Positions 9,472 to 17,067 are shown, numbered from the stretch's first letter. The stretch: DNA of 64,000 nt from CAG-103 sp905215475 (GCA_905215475.1 CAJMPW010000006.1:62001-126000), one strand, 5' to 3'. The notes: generated by a model not told the origin, from the letters alone. Translations and numbers: made by a program.

Positions 9472-9999
9472 ATGACTTTGCCTGATGCCAAAAAAGCAGC
9501 GCGGGAAATCGCCGGCGCAGATATGCACGTTGTTTCCTACCGCAATGTGTGGGGATTCTTTGGTTCCTCCGATCGTGAGCTGCAAGCAGTCTTTATCACC
9601 AAAGACAACGTCAGCACAGAACGCTCCGGCATCTTTTTGGACAAAGGCGAGGAAGGCCGTTTCACAGAGTACGCAACCGGCAAAAGCGTGCCTGCAAATG
9701 CTGTTTTTGGCAAAGCCTTTTTCGATAAGGATCCCGCTCTTTTCGCAGAGTGCGGTCCGGCATCTGTCCCCGCCGTTGACAGAATAGGATCCCTGCTTCA
9801 TGAGAGCGAAAAACGGTTAACAGCGCATGGGCTGCCTGCGGGCGCGTTGGTGATGCTGTATGATATCGCCAATTGTGAGGATGACGAAGCTGCGGCGCTG
9901 CTGCGTCTCACCGTTTTGAGAAACTATCTCATTCGGACAGAGAAACGGATTTCAGCAGAAGAGTTTTCCTATATGTGTCAGGAGCTGCTTGGCATTTGA
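9472..9999 (+). CDS. Hypothetical protein, 175 residues
   Basis: I do not recognise this protein. It starts MTLPDAKKAAREIAG with a GAGGTG site 5-6 bases upstream. It appears soluble, with no signal peptide or membrane segment, mixed alpha/beta composition and an acidic C-terminal third containing DIANCEDDEAAALLRL. It looks less GC-rich by eye than its neighbours, hinting at a different origin. It is flanked by the tRNA terminator and its own terminator at 10037, so it stands alone. No function is assigned. Confidence 0.7.
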   Translation: MTLPDAKKAAREIAGADMHVVSYRNVWGFFGSSDRELQAVFITKDNVSTERSGIFLDKGEEGRFTEYATGKSVPANAVFGKAFFDKDPALFAECGPASVPAVDRIGSLLHESEKRLTAHGLPAGALVMLYDIANCEDDEAAALLRLTVLRNYLIRTEKRISAEEFSYMCQELLGI

Positions 10000-10036
10000 G
10001 CTTTGGCAACCAGCATCCAGCCTCCAGCCTCTTTCC

Positions 10037-10065
10037 CGGAGCAGGTTTCCGCCTGCTCCGTTTTT
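10037..10065 (+). terminator. Terminator after the 175-residue hypothetical gene
   Basis: A 9-bp stem (CGGAGCAGG / CCTGCTCCG) with a 6-base loop, followed by TTTTT. Confidence 0.8.
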
Positions 10066-10118
10066 CATCCGCAAAGTCCGCATCCTGCCGCGTCCCGCGG
10101 GGGTGAACCGCAAGTTCC

Positions 10119-10147
10119 ATGACAATCCGGCGGCTGCGCGTTACAAT
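10119..10147 (+). promoter_or_regulatory. Promoter of the 212-residue hypothetical gene
   Basis: ATGACA, a 17-base spacer and TACAAT, 40 bases before the start codon. Confidence 0.55.
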
Positions 10148-10187
10148 CGGGTCAGAAAACAATCTGAAAGACAGAGGTGACGACCCG

Positions 10188-10826
10188 ATGAATCTGAAAG
10201 AAGCATTCCGCTATCAAAACAAGCTCCAGTCCTTTCTGGACGAAGCGCAGAGCATCCTCGACCGCGACGCCAACATCACGAAGGTCGAAAACACCTACCT
10301 GCGCCGCAAGGTCATGGCCGAGGCGGAGGACGAGACCGTTGCTGCCGTGCCGGAAACGGAGTATTACGAGCAGATCACGGACATTGCCCGTTTCCTTTTG
10401 CACCTGCTCGATGAGAAGGAGACGCTCAGCGCCGCCATCCGCACGGCGAAGGATGCGCTGGACATCGACATGGACAGCGAGGTCAGCCTCAACGCCGCGC
10501 GCCAGAGCGTTGCCCGCACCTTCCGGCACATGAACGACCTGCGCTGCTGCGAGCAGACGATCCCCAACGGCGGCAGCGGCTACCGCTTCAACGCCGACGG
10601 CAATCAGATCACCTACCGCTGCGACGTGCGGCGCGTGACCACGATCAACTACGACCGGAAGGTCATCCGTGCCGCCCTCACGAAGCTCGACCGGCGCGCG
10701 GACGAGACCTCGGCCCGGATCGACCTGTGCCTGATCACGTCCGACGTGGCATACACGCCGCCCTTTGACGTGAACGCCAGCTTCGCCGAGGCGTTTGCGC
10801 GCTACACCGGAAAAGCCGAGGCATAA
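10188..10826 (+). CDS. Hypothetical coiled-coil-rich protein, 212 residues
   Basis: I do not recognise this protein. The start MNLKEAFRYQNKLQ follows GAGGTGA by 7 bases. Residues 1-100 are rich in charged and Leu/Ala heptads and probably form helices. The middle holds DLRCCEQTIPNGGSGYRF, a possible exposed loop, and the rest is mixed. There is no signal peptide or transmembrane segment, so it is probably cytoplasmic. The GC and codon character match the surrounding genome. It may belong with the XRE regulator at 11164-11532, since a piece of that gene's tail is repeated inverted just downstream. Confidence 0.7.
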   Translation: MNLKEAFRYQNKLQSFLDEAQSILDRDANITKVENTYLRRKVMAEAEDETVAAVPETEYYEQITDIARFLLHLLDEKETLSAAIRTAKDALDIDMDSEVSLNAARQSVARTFRHMNDLRCCEQTIPNGGSGYRFNADGNQITYRCDVRRVTTINYDRKVIRAALTKLDRRADETSARIDLCLITSDVAYTPPFDVNASFAEAFARYTGKAEA

Positions 10827-11163
10827 CGCCCCGGTGCAGAGCGGCTGTTTTGGGTGCGGCAAGCCAAGAGCAAGCGGATGCCGGTTCAGGTGCAGATGAA
10901 CGATAACGCTGCACAATTGCAAACGGAAACGACCCCGAGCGGCTCGCTCAGCGAGCCTTTCTATTGAATTGGAAAGGGCAGCGCCCGGCTTCTCGTCCGG
11001 CGTCAAACGCACAGACGTCAAACCCGTTTTTCGCGCAGACACCCATGCCCGCTTCCGAACTGACATCTCCCTCGTGCGGCAGGCAAGCCGTCCTCGACTT
11101 TGACGAGAAAAGAAAAACTATGTGTGATCTCCTTTCCCGCGCGCAGCGGCCGGACGTGACCTG
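10827..11163. other. Intergenic region with inverted copy of XRE-gene tail
   Basis: No convincing gene. It holds a small hairpin GGCTCG/CGAGCC with a T-rich 3' side (10941-10960) that may end the upstream gene. The segment 10842-10863 matches 11215-11236 in inverted orientation at 21 of 22 positions. The rest is unremarkable. Confidence 0.5.
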
Positions 11164-11532
11164 TCACGCCGCCGGCCGTGCGCCCGGGGCAAATGGCGGA
11201 AGCTGCATCGGACGCTTGCCGCATCCAAAACAGCCGGTCAGAAAACAGTGTGAGCAGCAGGTCTCGGCCTGCTGCTCACACACGATATCGGGATTTCCGG
11301 CGACGGGGATGAGGATCTGCTCCAGCGACACATCCAGCAGCGCACCGAGCGCGTACAGATTGTCGACCGTCGGCAGGGTCTCCCCCTTTTGCCATTTGTA
11401 GATCGCCCGCGGCTCGGCAAAGCCGAAATAGCTTTGCAGGTCGCGCACCGTCAGGCCGCGCGCCATGCGCAGGCGGCGGATGTTGTCCCCCGTGGCGGCA
11501 AGGTCGATCACGGGGTATGCTTTCAAGCCCAT
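11164..11532 (-). CDS. XRE-family transcriptional regulator with cysteine-rich tail
   Basis: This 122-residue protein has an N-terminal lambda-repressor-like helix-turn-helix (NIRRLRMARGLTVRDLQSYF ... IYKWQKGETLPTVDNLYALG, about residues 17-65), typical of XRE DNA-binding proteins. A tail of about 45 residues contains eight cysteines, including CCSHC and CFGCGK, which could bind metal or act as a redox sensor (inference). GAGGAGGCG precedes the ATG. It is divergent from the small basic gene at 11680. Its target is unknown. Confidence 0.8.
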   Translation of the reverse strand: MGLKAYPVIDLAATGDNIRRLRMARGLTVRDLQSYFGFAEPRAIYKWQKGETLPTVDNLYALGALLDVSLEQILIPVAGNPDIVCEQQAETCCSHCFLTGCFGCGKRPMQLPPFAPGARPAA

Positions 11533-11679
11533 TCAGGTCGCCTCCTCAAAGAGTAATATTGTAAAATACCAGAGACGGCGCAAAAAAGCAAGCCCTGATT
11601 TTGAAACGGAGGAACAGTGACAGAGCTCTGTTCCCTTATGGAGACCATATGCAGCAGCAGAAAGGAGCTGAGAGGTAAC

Positions 11680-11850
11680 ATGACTCCCACGCCGATGGCA
11701 AAGCGCGGCAAGCGTGCGCAGCGTGAGCACTATGCCGCAAAGCGCGGCTCGTGGAACGGGCTTTCCCCGGTCACCCGGGTCGTGCAGAGCAAAAAGACCT
11801 ACGACCGAAACCGCGTGAAACGAGAAACCCGCCGCGCAAATGACGCGTGA
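11680..11850 (+). CDS. Small very basic protein, 56 residues
   Basis: The short frame encodes a Lys/Arg-rich protein with RGSWNGLSPVTRVVQSKK followed by more basic residues. GGAGCTGAGAGGT lies upstream. The composition (basic, about 55-70 residues, PVxRVVxSKKxYxR-like core) recalls bacterial ribosome-rescue or ribosome-associated peptides such as BrfA/ArfT, but this is resemblance by eye only. A strong hairpin follows 28 bases after the stop. It is divergent from the XRE gene. An alternative start exists at 11617, which has no clear ribosome site. Confidence 0.6.
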   Translation: MTPTPMAKRGKRAQREHYAAKRGSWNGLSPVTRVVQSKKTYDRNRVKRETRRANDA

Positions 11851-11877
11851 AGCCTCCGAAGCGCGCCGGAGAAGTCA

Positions 11878-11905
11878 AAAGCCGCCGGCGAGAGCCGGCG
11901 GCTTT
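11878..11905. terminator. Convergent terminator (small basic gene / cbiO)
   Basis: A perfect 12-bp stem AAAGCCGCCGGC with a GAGA loop. A-rich and T-rich flanks allow use from both strands. Confidence 0.7.
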
Positions 11906-11934
11906 GCTGTTGAATCGTTTTCCGGTGCGCTGTG

Positions 11935-12678
11935 TCACGCCGGGGCGCCGTGTCTGTGCGGGTGCGGTCCTGCGAGACAAAACGGCAGCTCGAGATGGTT
12001 GCGCTCGAGCAGGGCGCGGTCATAGAGGATCTCGACCACGGAGCCGTCGGCCGCGATCTTCCCGTCGCTGAGCAGCAGGACGCGGTCGCAGGTGTCGAGA
12101 ATGAGGTCAAGATCGTGCGAGGCGATGATCTTCGTCATCGGCAGGCGGTTGAGCGTGCGGATGAGCGTGCGGCGGTTTTGCGGGTCGAGCGCCGTGGACG
12201 GCTCGTCCATGAGCATGACGTCCGGCTCCATCGCAAGGATCGTGGCGATGGCGGCCATGCGCTTCTCGCCGCCGGACATCTTGTGGTTGTGCCGGTTTTT
12301 CAGGTACTCGAGCCCGAGCTGCTGCAGCACCTCGTCCGCGCGCTGCTCGGCGTCCGCGCGCGTCATGCCGTAGTTGATGGGCCCGAAGATCATGTCCTCG
12401 AGCACGGTCGGCATGAACATCTGGTTGTCCGAATCCTGCAGCACGTAGCCGAGCTGCTTGCGGATGGCCGGCAGGTTTTCGCGCGTCATCGCCAGACCGC
12501 CGACCGTGATCTCACCGCTGCACGCGATCAGTCCGAGCGCCGCGCGCATGATGGTCGATTTCCCGGCGCCGTTGGCGCCGATGAGCCCGACCTGCTCGCC
12601 GGGGCGTATCTCAAAGCTCACGCCGTCGAGCACTTTGTGCTCGCCGTAGGCGAAGCTGACGTTTTCAAATTTGATCAT
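11935..12678 (-). CDS. cbiO: Cobalt/nickel ECF transporter, ATP-binding subunit
   Basis: This 247-residue ABC ATPase energises the CbiMQO metal importer. Walker A is GANGAGKST at residues 34-42. The ABC signature is KMSGGEKRMA, Walker B is VMLMDEPSTALD, and the switch histidine sits in IASHDLD. It is the last gene of cbiM-cbiQ-cbiO, 9 bases after cbiQ. Cobalt versus nickel cannot be told from the ATPase. Confidence 0.92.
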   Translation of the reverse strand: MIKFENVSFAYGEHKVLDGVSFEIRPGEQVGLIGANGAGKSTIMRAALGLIACSGEITVGGLAMTRENLPAIRKQLGYVLQDSDNQMFMPTVLEDMIFGPINYGMTRADAEQRADEVLQQLGLEYLKNRHNHKMSGGEKRMAAIATILAMEPDVMLMDEPSTALDPQNRRTLIRTLNRLPMTKIIASHDLDLILDTCDRVLLLSDGKIAADGSVVEILYDRALLERNHLELPFCLAGPHPHRHGAPA

Positions 12679-12687
12679 ATGCGTTCC

Positions 12688-13488
12688 TCACAGAAACATC
12701 GACCCAAGCAGAGCCGGAATATTATAGAGTCTGGTCAGCAGGATCAGCGCTGCGCACACGCACGCGCCGAGCCACGAACCGCGGCCGGACGTCTTGCCCT
12801 TGGCGTAGTAAAACTCGCCGTAAAAGCCGCGCAGCTCCATGCTCTCATAGAGCGCGTCCGCGCGGTCCATGCTGCGCAGCAGCAGCTGCCCGAGAAACGA
12901 GCCCCACGCGGAGATGTGCAGCCCCTTTTGCCCGGGCGCGCGCAGGTGATACGCCTCGGTCATGATGGCGACCTCTTCAAGCAGCACGCTGATGTAGCGA
13001 AACGTCAGCAGCAGGAGCGAGGTGAGCATCTTCGGAAAATGCAGCCGCCGCAGCGCGCGGCAGATCTCCTCGATCGACGTGGTCGCCACGAGCAAAAACG
13101 ACGCCATCAGGCAAAACACACCCTTCATCATCAGCGTGAGCATGGATATGACGCCGCCGCTGACGCCGACACTGCCGATGTGCAGCAGGATCGTCTTGTC
13201 AAACAGCGGGTTGAACAGACCCACGGCGCACACAAGCGGCATCACGATGCGCAGCTTGTGAAAGCAGGTGTGCACGGCGATGCCCGCCATCTGGTAGGCC
13301 ACGACCGGGAACAGCACCATGAAAAATAGCCCCGTGATGTCATATTTGTGGAACGACACCGTCACAAAGATATAAAACACGGTCAGCAGCAGCTTGGACA
13401 GCGGGTCCATGCTGTGCACCGGAGAGTCCATGGCGGCGAGCTCGTCCATCGCCTTGAGTTCTTCGCACGCTTTTTCTGCCTTGTTCAC
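12688..13488 (-). CDS. cbiQ: Cobalt/nickel ECF transporter, transmembrane subunit
   Basis: This 266-residue EcfT/CbiQ subunit couples the ATPase to the substrate-binding protein. It has several hydrophobic helices and the C-terminal cytoplasmic segment with ADALYESMELRGF, the region that contacts the ATPase. A GTG start at 13488 is chosen because AGGAGG lies upstream and the protein then begins VNKAEKACEEL; the frame could extend 19 codons but into a hairpin. It lies between cbiM and cbiO. Confidence 0.9.
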   Translation of the reverse strand: MNKAEKACEELKAMDELAAMDSPVHSMDPLSKLLLTVFYIFVTVSFHKYDITGLFFMVLFPVVAYQMAGIAVHTCFHKLRIVMPLVCAVGLFNPLFDKTILLHIGSVGVSGGVISMLTLMMKGVFCLMASFLLVATTSIEEICRALRRLHFPKMLTSLLLLTFRYISVLLEEVAIMTEAYHLRAPGQKGLHISAWGSFLGQLLLRSMDRADALYESMELRGFYGEFYYAKGKTSGRGSWLGACVCAALILLTRLYNIPALLGSMFL

Positions 13489-13514
13489 GCCCGCACGCCT
13501 CCTTCCAACAACGA

Positions 13515-13548
13515 CTTTTGCGGCAAGCCGTTTGGCTTGCCGCAAAAG
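13515..13548. repeat. Perfect hairpin between cbiM and cbiQ
   Basis: A 15-bp perfect stem (CTTTTGCGGCAAGCC and its complement) with a GTTT loop and no T-tract. The GCGGCAAGCC core also occurs at 10856. It may tune cbiQ relative to cbiM expression or be a small repetitive element. Confidence 0.6.
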
Positions 13549-13563
13549 GATGCGAAATACCGG

Positions 13564-14652
13564 TTATTTTGCTTCATCCGCCGTTTTCTTTTTGCGGAAG
13601 AAGCCGCCCGCGAGACACACAAGCACTGCGACGCCCGCGACCATGGCCGAGCCCACGATGCCGGACACCGTCGTGCCGGCCGGGTTCTCATCGTCCGATG
13701 CAAACGCGTAATCGGGCAGGAACGCGGTCTTTTCCTGGATCGCTTCCGCCTTTTCCGAGGCGCTGCTCGACAGGCCGTAGTCGTCCTCGTCGAGGCTCAT
13801 GTTGGTGCTGTAGCCGGCCTCTTCGTTGCCGAACAGCGCCCACTCCAGACCGTCGGGGTTGCCGCTGGCGATGAGGGACAGGCCGCCGCCGACAACGGCG
13901 ACTGCAACGGCGAGGATTGCGATCGTGGTCTTCATGGAGCACTTGCTCTTGACCTCGCCGTCCATCTTGACGGCGGAGAGCAGCTCGGGGCGCGTCTCGT
14001 AGATAAACAGCAGCACGGCCGAGGTGATGATGCCCTCGATCAGGCCGACCGCGAGGTGGATGGGCTGCATCAGCGCGCAGAACGTGCCGAACGGCAGCTC
14101 GGTGATGCCGGAGATGGTCGTCTCAAGCACGACGGAGAATGCGCCGAGCTGGAGCGTGATCACACAGCCGAGGATGGATGCGAGGATGATCTTGATGCGG
14201 TTGGCCGCATTGACGCCCTTGGAAGCAAAGAGGTTGCTGCGCATGATCGGGCGATAGATCAGGAAGTAGCCGACGAAGCAGCCGTAGAACGCCATGTTCC
14301 AGCAGTTTGCGCCGAGGGCCATGAGGCCGCCGTCGGCAAAGAACAGGCACTGGATCGCAAGAATGACGACCATGGACAAGAACCCTGCCCACGGCCCCAG
14401 GACGCCGGAGAGCATCATGCCTCCGCACATATGTCCGGAAGAGCCCGTGCCGGGGATGGTGTAGTTGATCATCTGACCCGCGAACACGAGTGCCGCCATG
14501 ACGGCCATGGCCGGCAGCTTCTTGGAGGTGGACTCCAGTCCCTGCTTTTCTTCTTTCCTGAGTTTCGCAATGGATACGCCTACAGTGGCGGCCGAGGCTA
14601 TGTACATCGTAGCGGCAACAGCCGGTGCAAGCAAAGCATCTGCCATATGCAT
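13564..14652 (-). CDS. cbiM: Cobalt/nickel ECF transporter substrate-binding protein, CbiM fused to CbiN-like region
   Basis: This 362-residue membrane protein starts MHMADALLAPAV. The free N-terminal Met and His2 bind the metal in characterised CbiM/NikM. The first 220 or so residues carry the CbiM helices (GTGSSGHMCGGMM). The remainder has a helix, an extracytoplasmic loop with NPDGLEWALFG, typical of CbiN, and a C-terminal helix ending in lysines, so M and N functions are fused. The start is set by this N-terminus and AAGGAAGG upstream. A promoter lies at 14696-14724. Nickel is plausible because HypA-like genes are nearby, but cobalt is equally possible. Confidence 0.9.
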   Translation of the reverse strand: MHMADALLAPAVAATMYIASAATVGVSIAKLRKEEKQGLESTSKKLPAMAVMAALVFAGQMINYTIPGTGSSGHMCGGMMLSGVLGPWAGFLSMVVILAIQCLFFADGGLMALGANCWNMAFYGCFVGYFLIYRPIMRSNLFASKGVNAANRIKIILASILGCVITLQLGAFSVVLETTISGITELPFGTFCALMQPIHLAVGLIEGIITSAVLLFIYETRPELLSAVKMDGEVKSKCSMKTTIAILAVAVAVVGGGLSLIASGNPDGLEWALFGNEEAGYSTNMSLDEDDYGLSSSASEKAEAIQEKTAFLPDYAFASDDENPAGTTVSGIVGSAMVAGVAVLVCLAGGFFRKKKTADEAK

Positions 14653-14695
14653 AAATGATGCCTTCCTTTCGTTACGTTTTTGTTTATCCTCGTTC

Positions 14696-14724
14696 ATTAT
14701 ACGAGCGGGATGGTACGCGCACAA
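14696..14724 (-). promoter_or_regulatory. Promoter of cbiMQO
   Basis: On the minus strand TTGTGC and TATAAT have a 17-base spacer, giving a leader of about 35 nt. I saw no cobalamin B12-box and no NiCo riboswitch core in the region. Confidence 0.65.
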
Positions 14725-14784
14725 GCCCCCTGGGGGGATGTTTCTTCATAGTTTTTTCACAAATTTACGCCGCGTTGAGAAAGC

Positions 14785-14813
14785 GAGCAGTCTGCAAAAA
14801 ATGCAGACTGCTC
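14785..14813 (-). terminator. Hairpin downstream of the subtilase remnant
   Basis: A 12-bp perfect stem (GAGCAGTCTGCA) with an A5 loop, about 25 bases beyond the remnant's stop codon. No clear T-run follows, so the terminator role is uncertain. Confidence 0.45.
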
Positions 14814-14837
14814 TTCACTTCTGCTGCGTGGAGGAAA

Positions 14838-15288
14838 TTACTTCTCGAGCTGGTTCGCCTTATACAGGAACGTCACGGCCTGCGCGCGGGTGCAGCCCTC
14901 GTCCGGGCTGAAGGTGTCCTTGCCCGTGCCGGCGGTGACGCCGCCCTTGACCGCCCACTGCACGGCGGCATAGTAGTACGCATCCTTCGCCACGTCCTTG
15001 AACGCGACCGGCTGCGGCTCGGGCTGCGGCTCGGGCGCGGGCTTTTGCCAGATCCAGCCCCGGCTTACCGAGGTCGGTGCAGGTGTCGCGCAGGAGCTTT
15101 TTGAACCCGTCCTGATCCAGCGAGGGGTCGATGGCGCGCGCCATCGCGGCCAGCGCCGCCGCCTCGGGTGCGGCGAAGGACGTGCCGGAGCTGCGCTTGT
15201 AGCCGTTGGCGGCGTTCGTGGTGCTCACGACGCCCGCGCCCGGCGCGGTCACGTAGACGCTCTCGCCGTACTGGGAGCTTGCGCGCCG
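14838..15288 (-). pseudogene. Remnant of an S8 (subtilisin) protease with C-terminal SLH repeat
   Basis: The first part reads SSQYGESVYVTAPGAG and RSSGTSFAAPEAAALAAM, the last part of a subtilase catalytic domain with its serine motif GTSFAAP. The Asp and His parts of the triad are absent: the frame is closed by a TAG at 15291-15289 and no protease sequence is visible upstream. After DLGKPG the coding continues in another frame with a PEPQPEPQP linker and one S-layer-homology repeat (VAFKDVAKDAYYY ... TRAQAVTFLYKANQLEK, stop at 14838). So the gene is truncated at the 5' end and frameshifted near 15050-15065. The intact ancestor was a wall-anchored protease. Confidence 0.8.
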
Positions 15289-15340
15289 CTATACTGAGGC
15301 CATACATCAGATCCTTTCAAATTGTTTCAGGTCTTTTGCC

Positions 15341-15388
15341 ATGCGCCCGCGCCGATCTCCCCTGTCGGCGCGGGCGCATCCCTTTTTT
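15341..15388 (+). terminator. Orphan strong terminator
   Basis: A perfect 15-bp GC-rich stem (ATGCGCCCGCGCCGA) followed by CCTTTTTT on the plus strand. No plus-strand gene ends here, which supports a deletion next to the subtilase remnant. Confidence 0.7.
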
Positions 15389-15529
15389 AAATATGGAAAA
15401 GCATCGGAAAAGGCTTGCTAAAAGTTAGACAAGATGATAAAGTAAATTCGCATGTGTCAATTTGCCGGGACACCGGCGGGCAGCTGTGCGCATGGGAAGC
15501 GCCTTCTGCCGGAAAGGGGAACAAAGAAG

Positions 15530-16723
15530 ATGGGTTATCTGAAATATCTCAAGCTCATGAACCGCATGAACGCCGTCACGCAGGTGCCGCAGCCGCCGGT
15601 GCCGCAGTTTGAAAAATACTGCAAGCTGTTCGTGACCGACGAAGAGTACGACATCATGATGGGCATGAAGCTGCGCGGCAACACCGAGGCGGAGCTGCGC
15701 GCGCTCTACACGGGCAGCGACTGGGACGGCACACTCTACGATATGTGCCGCAAGGGCTTTCTGCTCAAGATCTACGACGGGGCGGAGCCGACGTTCGACC
15801 TCGCGCCGATGCTGCCGGGCTGGTTTGAGTTTCCGCTGTCGACGGGCGAGGACAATGAGACGCTGCAAAAGGCGTCGGAGCTGTTCACCTCGGCCATCAA
15901 CATGGTCACCACGCTCAACGTCGAGCCGCTGCGCACGGGCTACGCCGTCATGAACAATCTCAACAAGCTTAAGGGCGACAAGGGTCACATGGAGGTCGCG
16001 CTCCCGCTCGAGGGCAAGGCCGCCGGCAAGGTCGTGCACGTGGACCGCAAGCTCTCCAACGACACGACGAGCGTCGTGCCGAGCTACCAGCTCGAGGCGT
16101 ATCTCGACAGCCTGCCGGACGATTCGCCCATCAGCGTCATGCACTGCTTCTGCCGCAACATCCGCCGCAGAGAGGGGCTGCAGCCCAAGTACCCCACGCC
16201 GGATGAGGTCTGCCTGTGCGTCGGCAACATCGCCAAGCAGATCATCGAGTACGGCGTCGGCCGTCAGGTCAGCAAGGCTGAGGCGCGCCAGATCCTCGTC
16301 GACTGCGAGAAGAAGGGCTGCGTGCATCAGGTGTTCCACTATGCCTGCAACATGGACGAGGAGACGACCGCCATCTGCAACTGCGACACGCAGTGCTGCG
16401 AGATGCTCGGCTCGTACACGCGCGGCGGTATGCAGCCGCTGTATATGCGCGCGCACGCAAAGCCCGTCATCGTCCACCCGGAAAACTGCAACGGCTGCAA
16501 CATCTGCAACCACTTCTGCCCGACCGTGGCCACCGGCTTCAATGCGCAGACCGGCAAGGTGTTTGTGGAGTATCAGCGCTGCATCGGCTGCGGCGTGTGC
16601 GTCACGAAGTGCCCGAAGGACGTGCGCGAGATGGTCGACGGCGACCGCGTGCTCTTCTGCAAGCCGCTCAAGAAGTCGCTCGTGCGCGAGCGCAACGTCC
16701 GCCGCCAGCCGAAGAAGAACTGA
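15530..16723 (+). CDS. Multi-cluster 4Fe-4S binding protein (locus 2)
   Basis: This 397-residue protein is homologous to the N-terminal third of the 895-residue protein at 60280-62967 but lacks the FAD/NAD half. An N-terminal helical region is followed by CFC (206-208) with C228 and C230, then CNC at 283-285 with CC at 289-290, a cysteine set that could hold an extra cluster. Two ferredoxin-type sites follow: C320/323/326/330 and C351/354/357/361. It is probably a cytoplasmic electron carrier or a regulatory redox protein. The start at MGYLKYL follows GGAAAGGGGA. It is followed without a gap by a HypA-like gene (TGA-ATG). Confidence 0.8.
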   Translation: MGYLKYLKLMNRMNAVTQVPQPPVPQFEKYCKLFVTDEEYDIMMGMKLRGNTEAELRALYTGSDWDGTLYDMCRKGFLLKIYDGAEPTFDLAPMLPGWFEFPLSTGEDNETLQKASELFTSAINMVTTLNVEPLRTGYAVMNNLNKLKGDKGHMEVALPLEGKAAGKVVHVDRKLSNDTTSVVPSYQLEAYLDSLPDDSPISVMHCFCRNIRRREGLQPKYPTPDEVCLCVGNIAKQIIEYGVGRQVSKAEARQILVDCEKKGCVHQVFHYACNMDEETTAICNCDTQCCEMLGSYTRGGMQPLYMRAHAKPVIVHPENCNGCNICNHFCPTVATGFNAQTGKVFVEYQRCIGCGVCVTKCPKDVREMVDGDRVLFCKPLKKSLVRERNVRRQPKKN

Positions 16724-16969
16724 ATGCACGAGGCGGCCATTGCCAAAGAGGTCTTTGACATCGCGCAGCAGGCGATGACGGAAAACGGCCTCACGCGCCT
16801 CACGCGCATCGTCATGGACATCGGCGAGTATTCCGCCGTTGTGCCCGAGCAGCTGCAGTTCGTGTTTCAGATCGCGGTGCACAATACCGCCATGGACGGC
16901 TGCGCGCTCGAGATCCATGACCTGCCCGGAGAGCTGGGTATGTATGTGCGCACGATCGAGGGCGAATAG
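16724..16969 (+). CDS. Short HypA-like protein lacking the zinc site (locus 2)
   Basis: The 81-residue protein starts MHEAAIAKEVFDIAQQ and matches the nickel-binding N-terminal domain of HypA, with Met-His-Glu kept. It ends at TIEGE, before the region where HypA carries its two CxxC zinc motifs, and its single cysteine does not replace them. The stop codon is genuine and I found no frameshifted continuation with CxxC. Its ATG immediately follows the stop of the iron-sulfur gene. It may be a stand-alone HypA-N domain adapted to that partner. Confidence 0.75.
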   Translation: MHEAAIAKEVFDIAQQAMTENGLTRLTRIVMDIGEYSAVVPEQLQFVFQIAVHNTAMDGCALEIHDLPGELGMYVRTIEGE

Positions 16970-16971
16970 AC

Positions 16972-17010
16972 TGCAAACCCCCTTGTCAAAAAGTAATACT
17001 TTTTGACAGC
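16972..17010. repeat. Tail fragment of the dispersed repeat
   Basis: CTGCAAACCCCCTTG followed by the palindrome TGTCAAAAAGTA-A-TACTTTTTGACA (16984-17008). It matches the right end of the repeats at 50947-51138 and 63812-64000. Confidence 0.7.
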
Positions 17011-17014
17011 TTCA

Positions 17015-17050
17015 ACGCCCGCAGGGATTTTTGTCCCTGCGGGCGTGTTT
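17015..17050. terminator. Terminator between convergent HypA-like and flavodoxin/ferredoxin genes
   Basis: A 13-bp perfect stem (ACGCCCGCAGGGA) with a TTTTTG loop, followed by GTTTTGT on the plus strand. Confidence 0.7.
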
Positions 17051-17067
17051 TGTGGGTTGTTCTGTGT

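Noticed and set aside
14653..14760. Cobalamin or NiCo riboswitch upstream of cbiM
   Set aside because: No B12-box and no NiCo core were found; the predicted leader is only about 35 nt.
14838..15288. Functional secreted protease
   Set aside because: The Asp and His catalytic segments are missing, an in-frame stop closes the 5' side, and the SLH part is in another frame.
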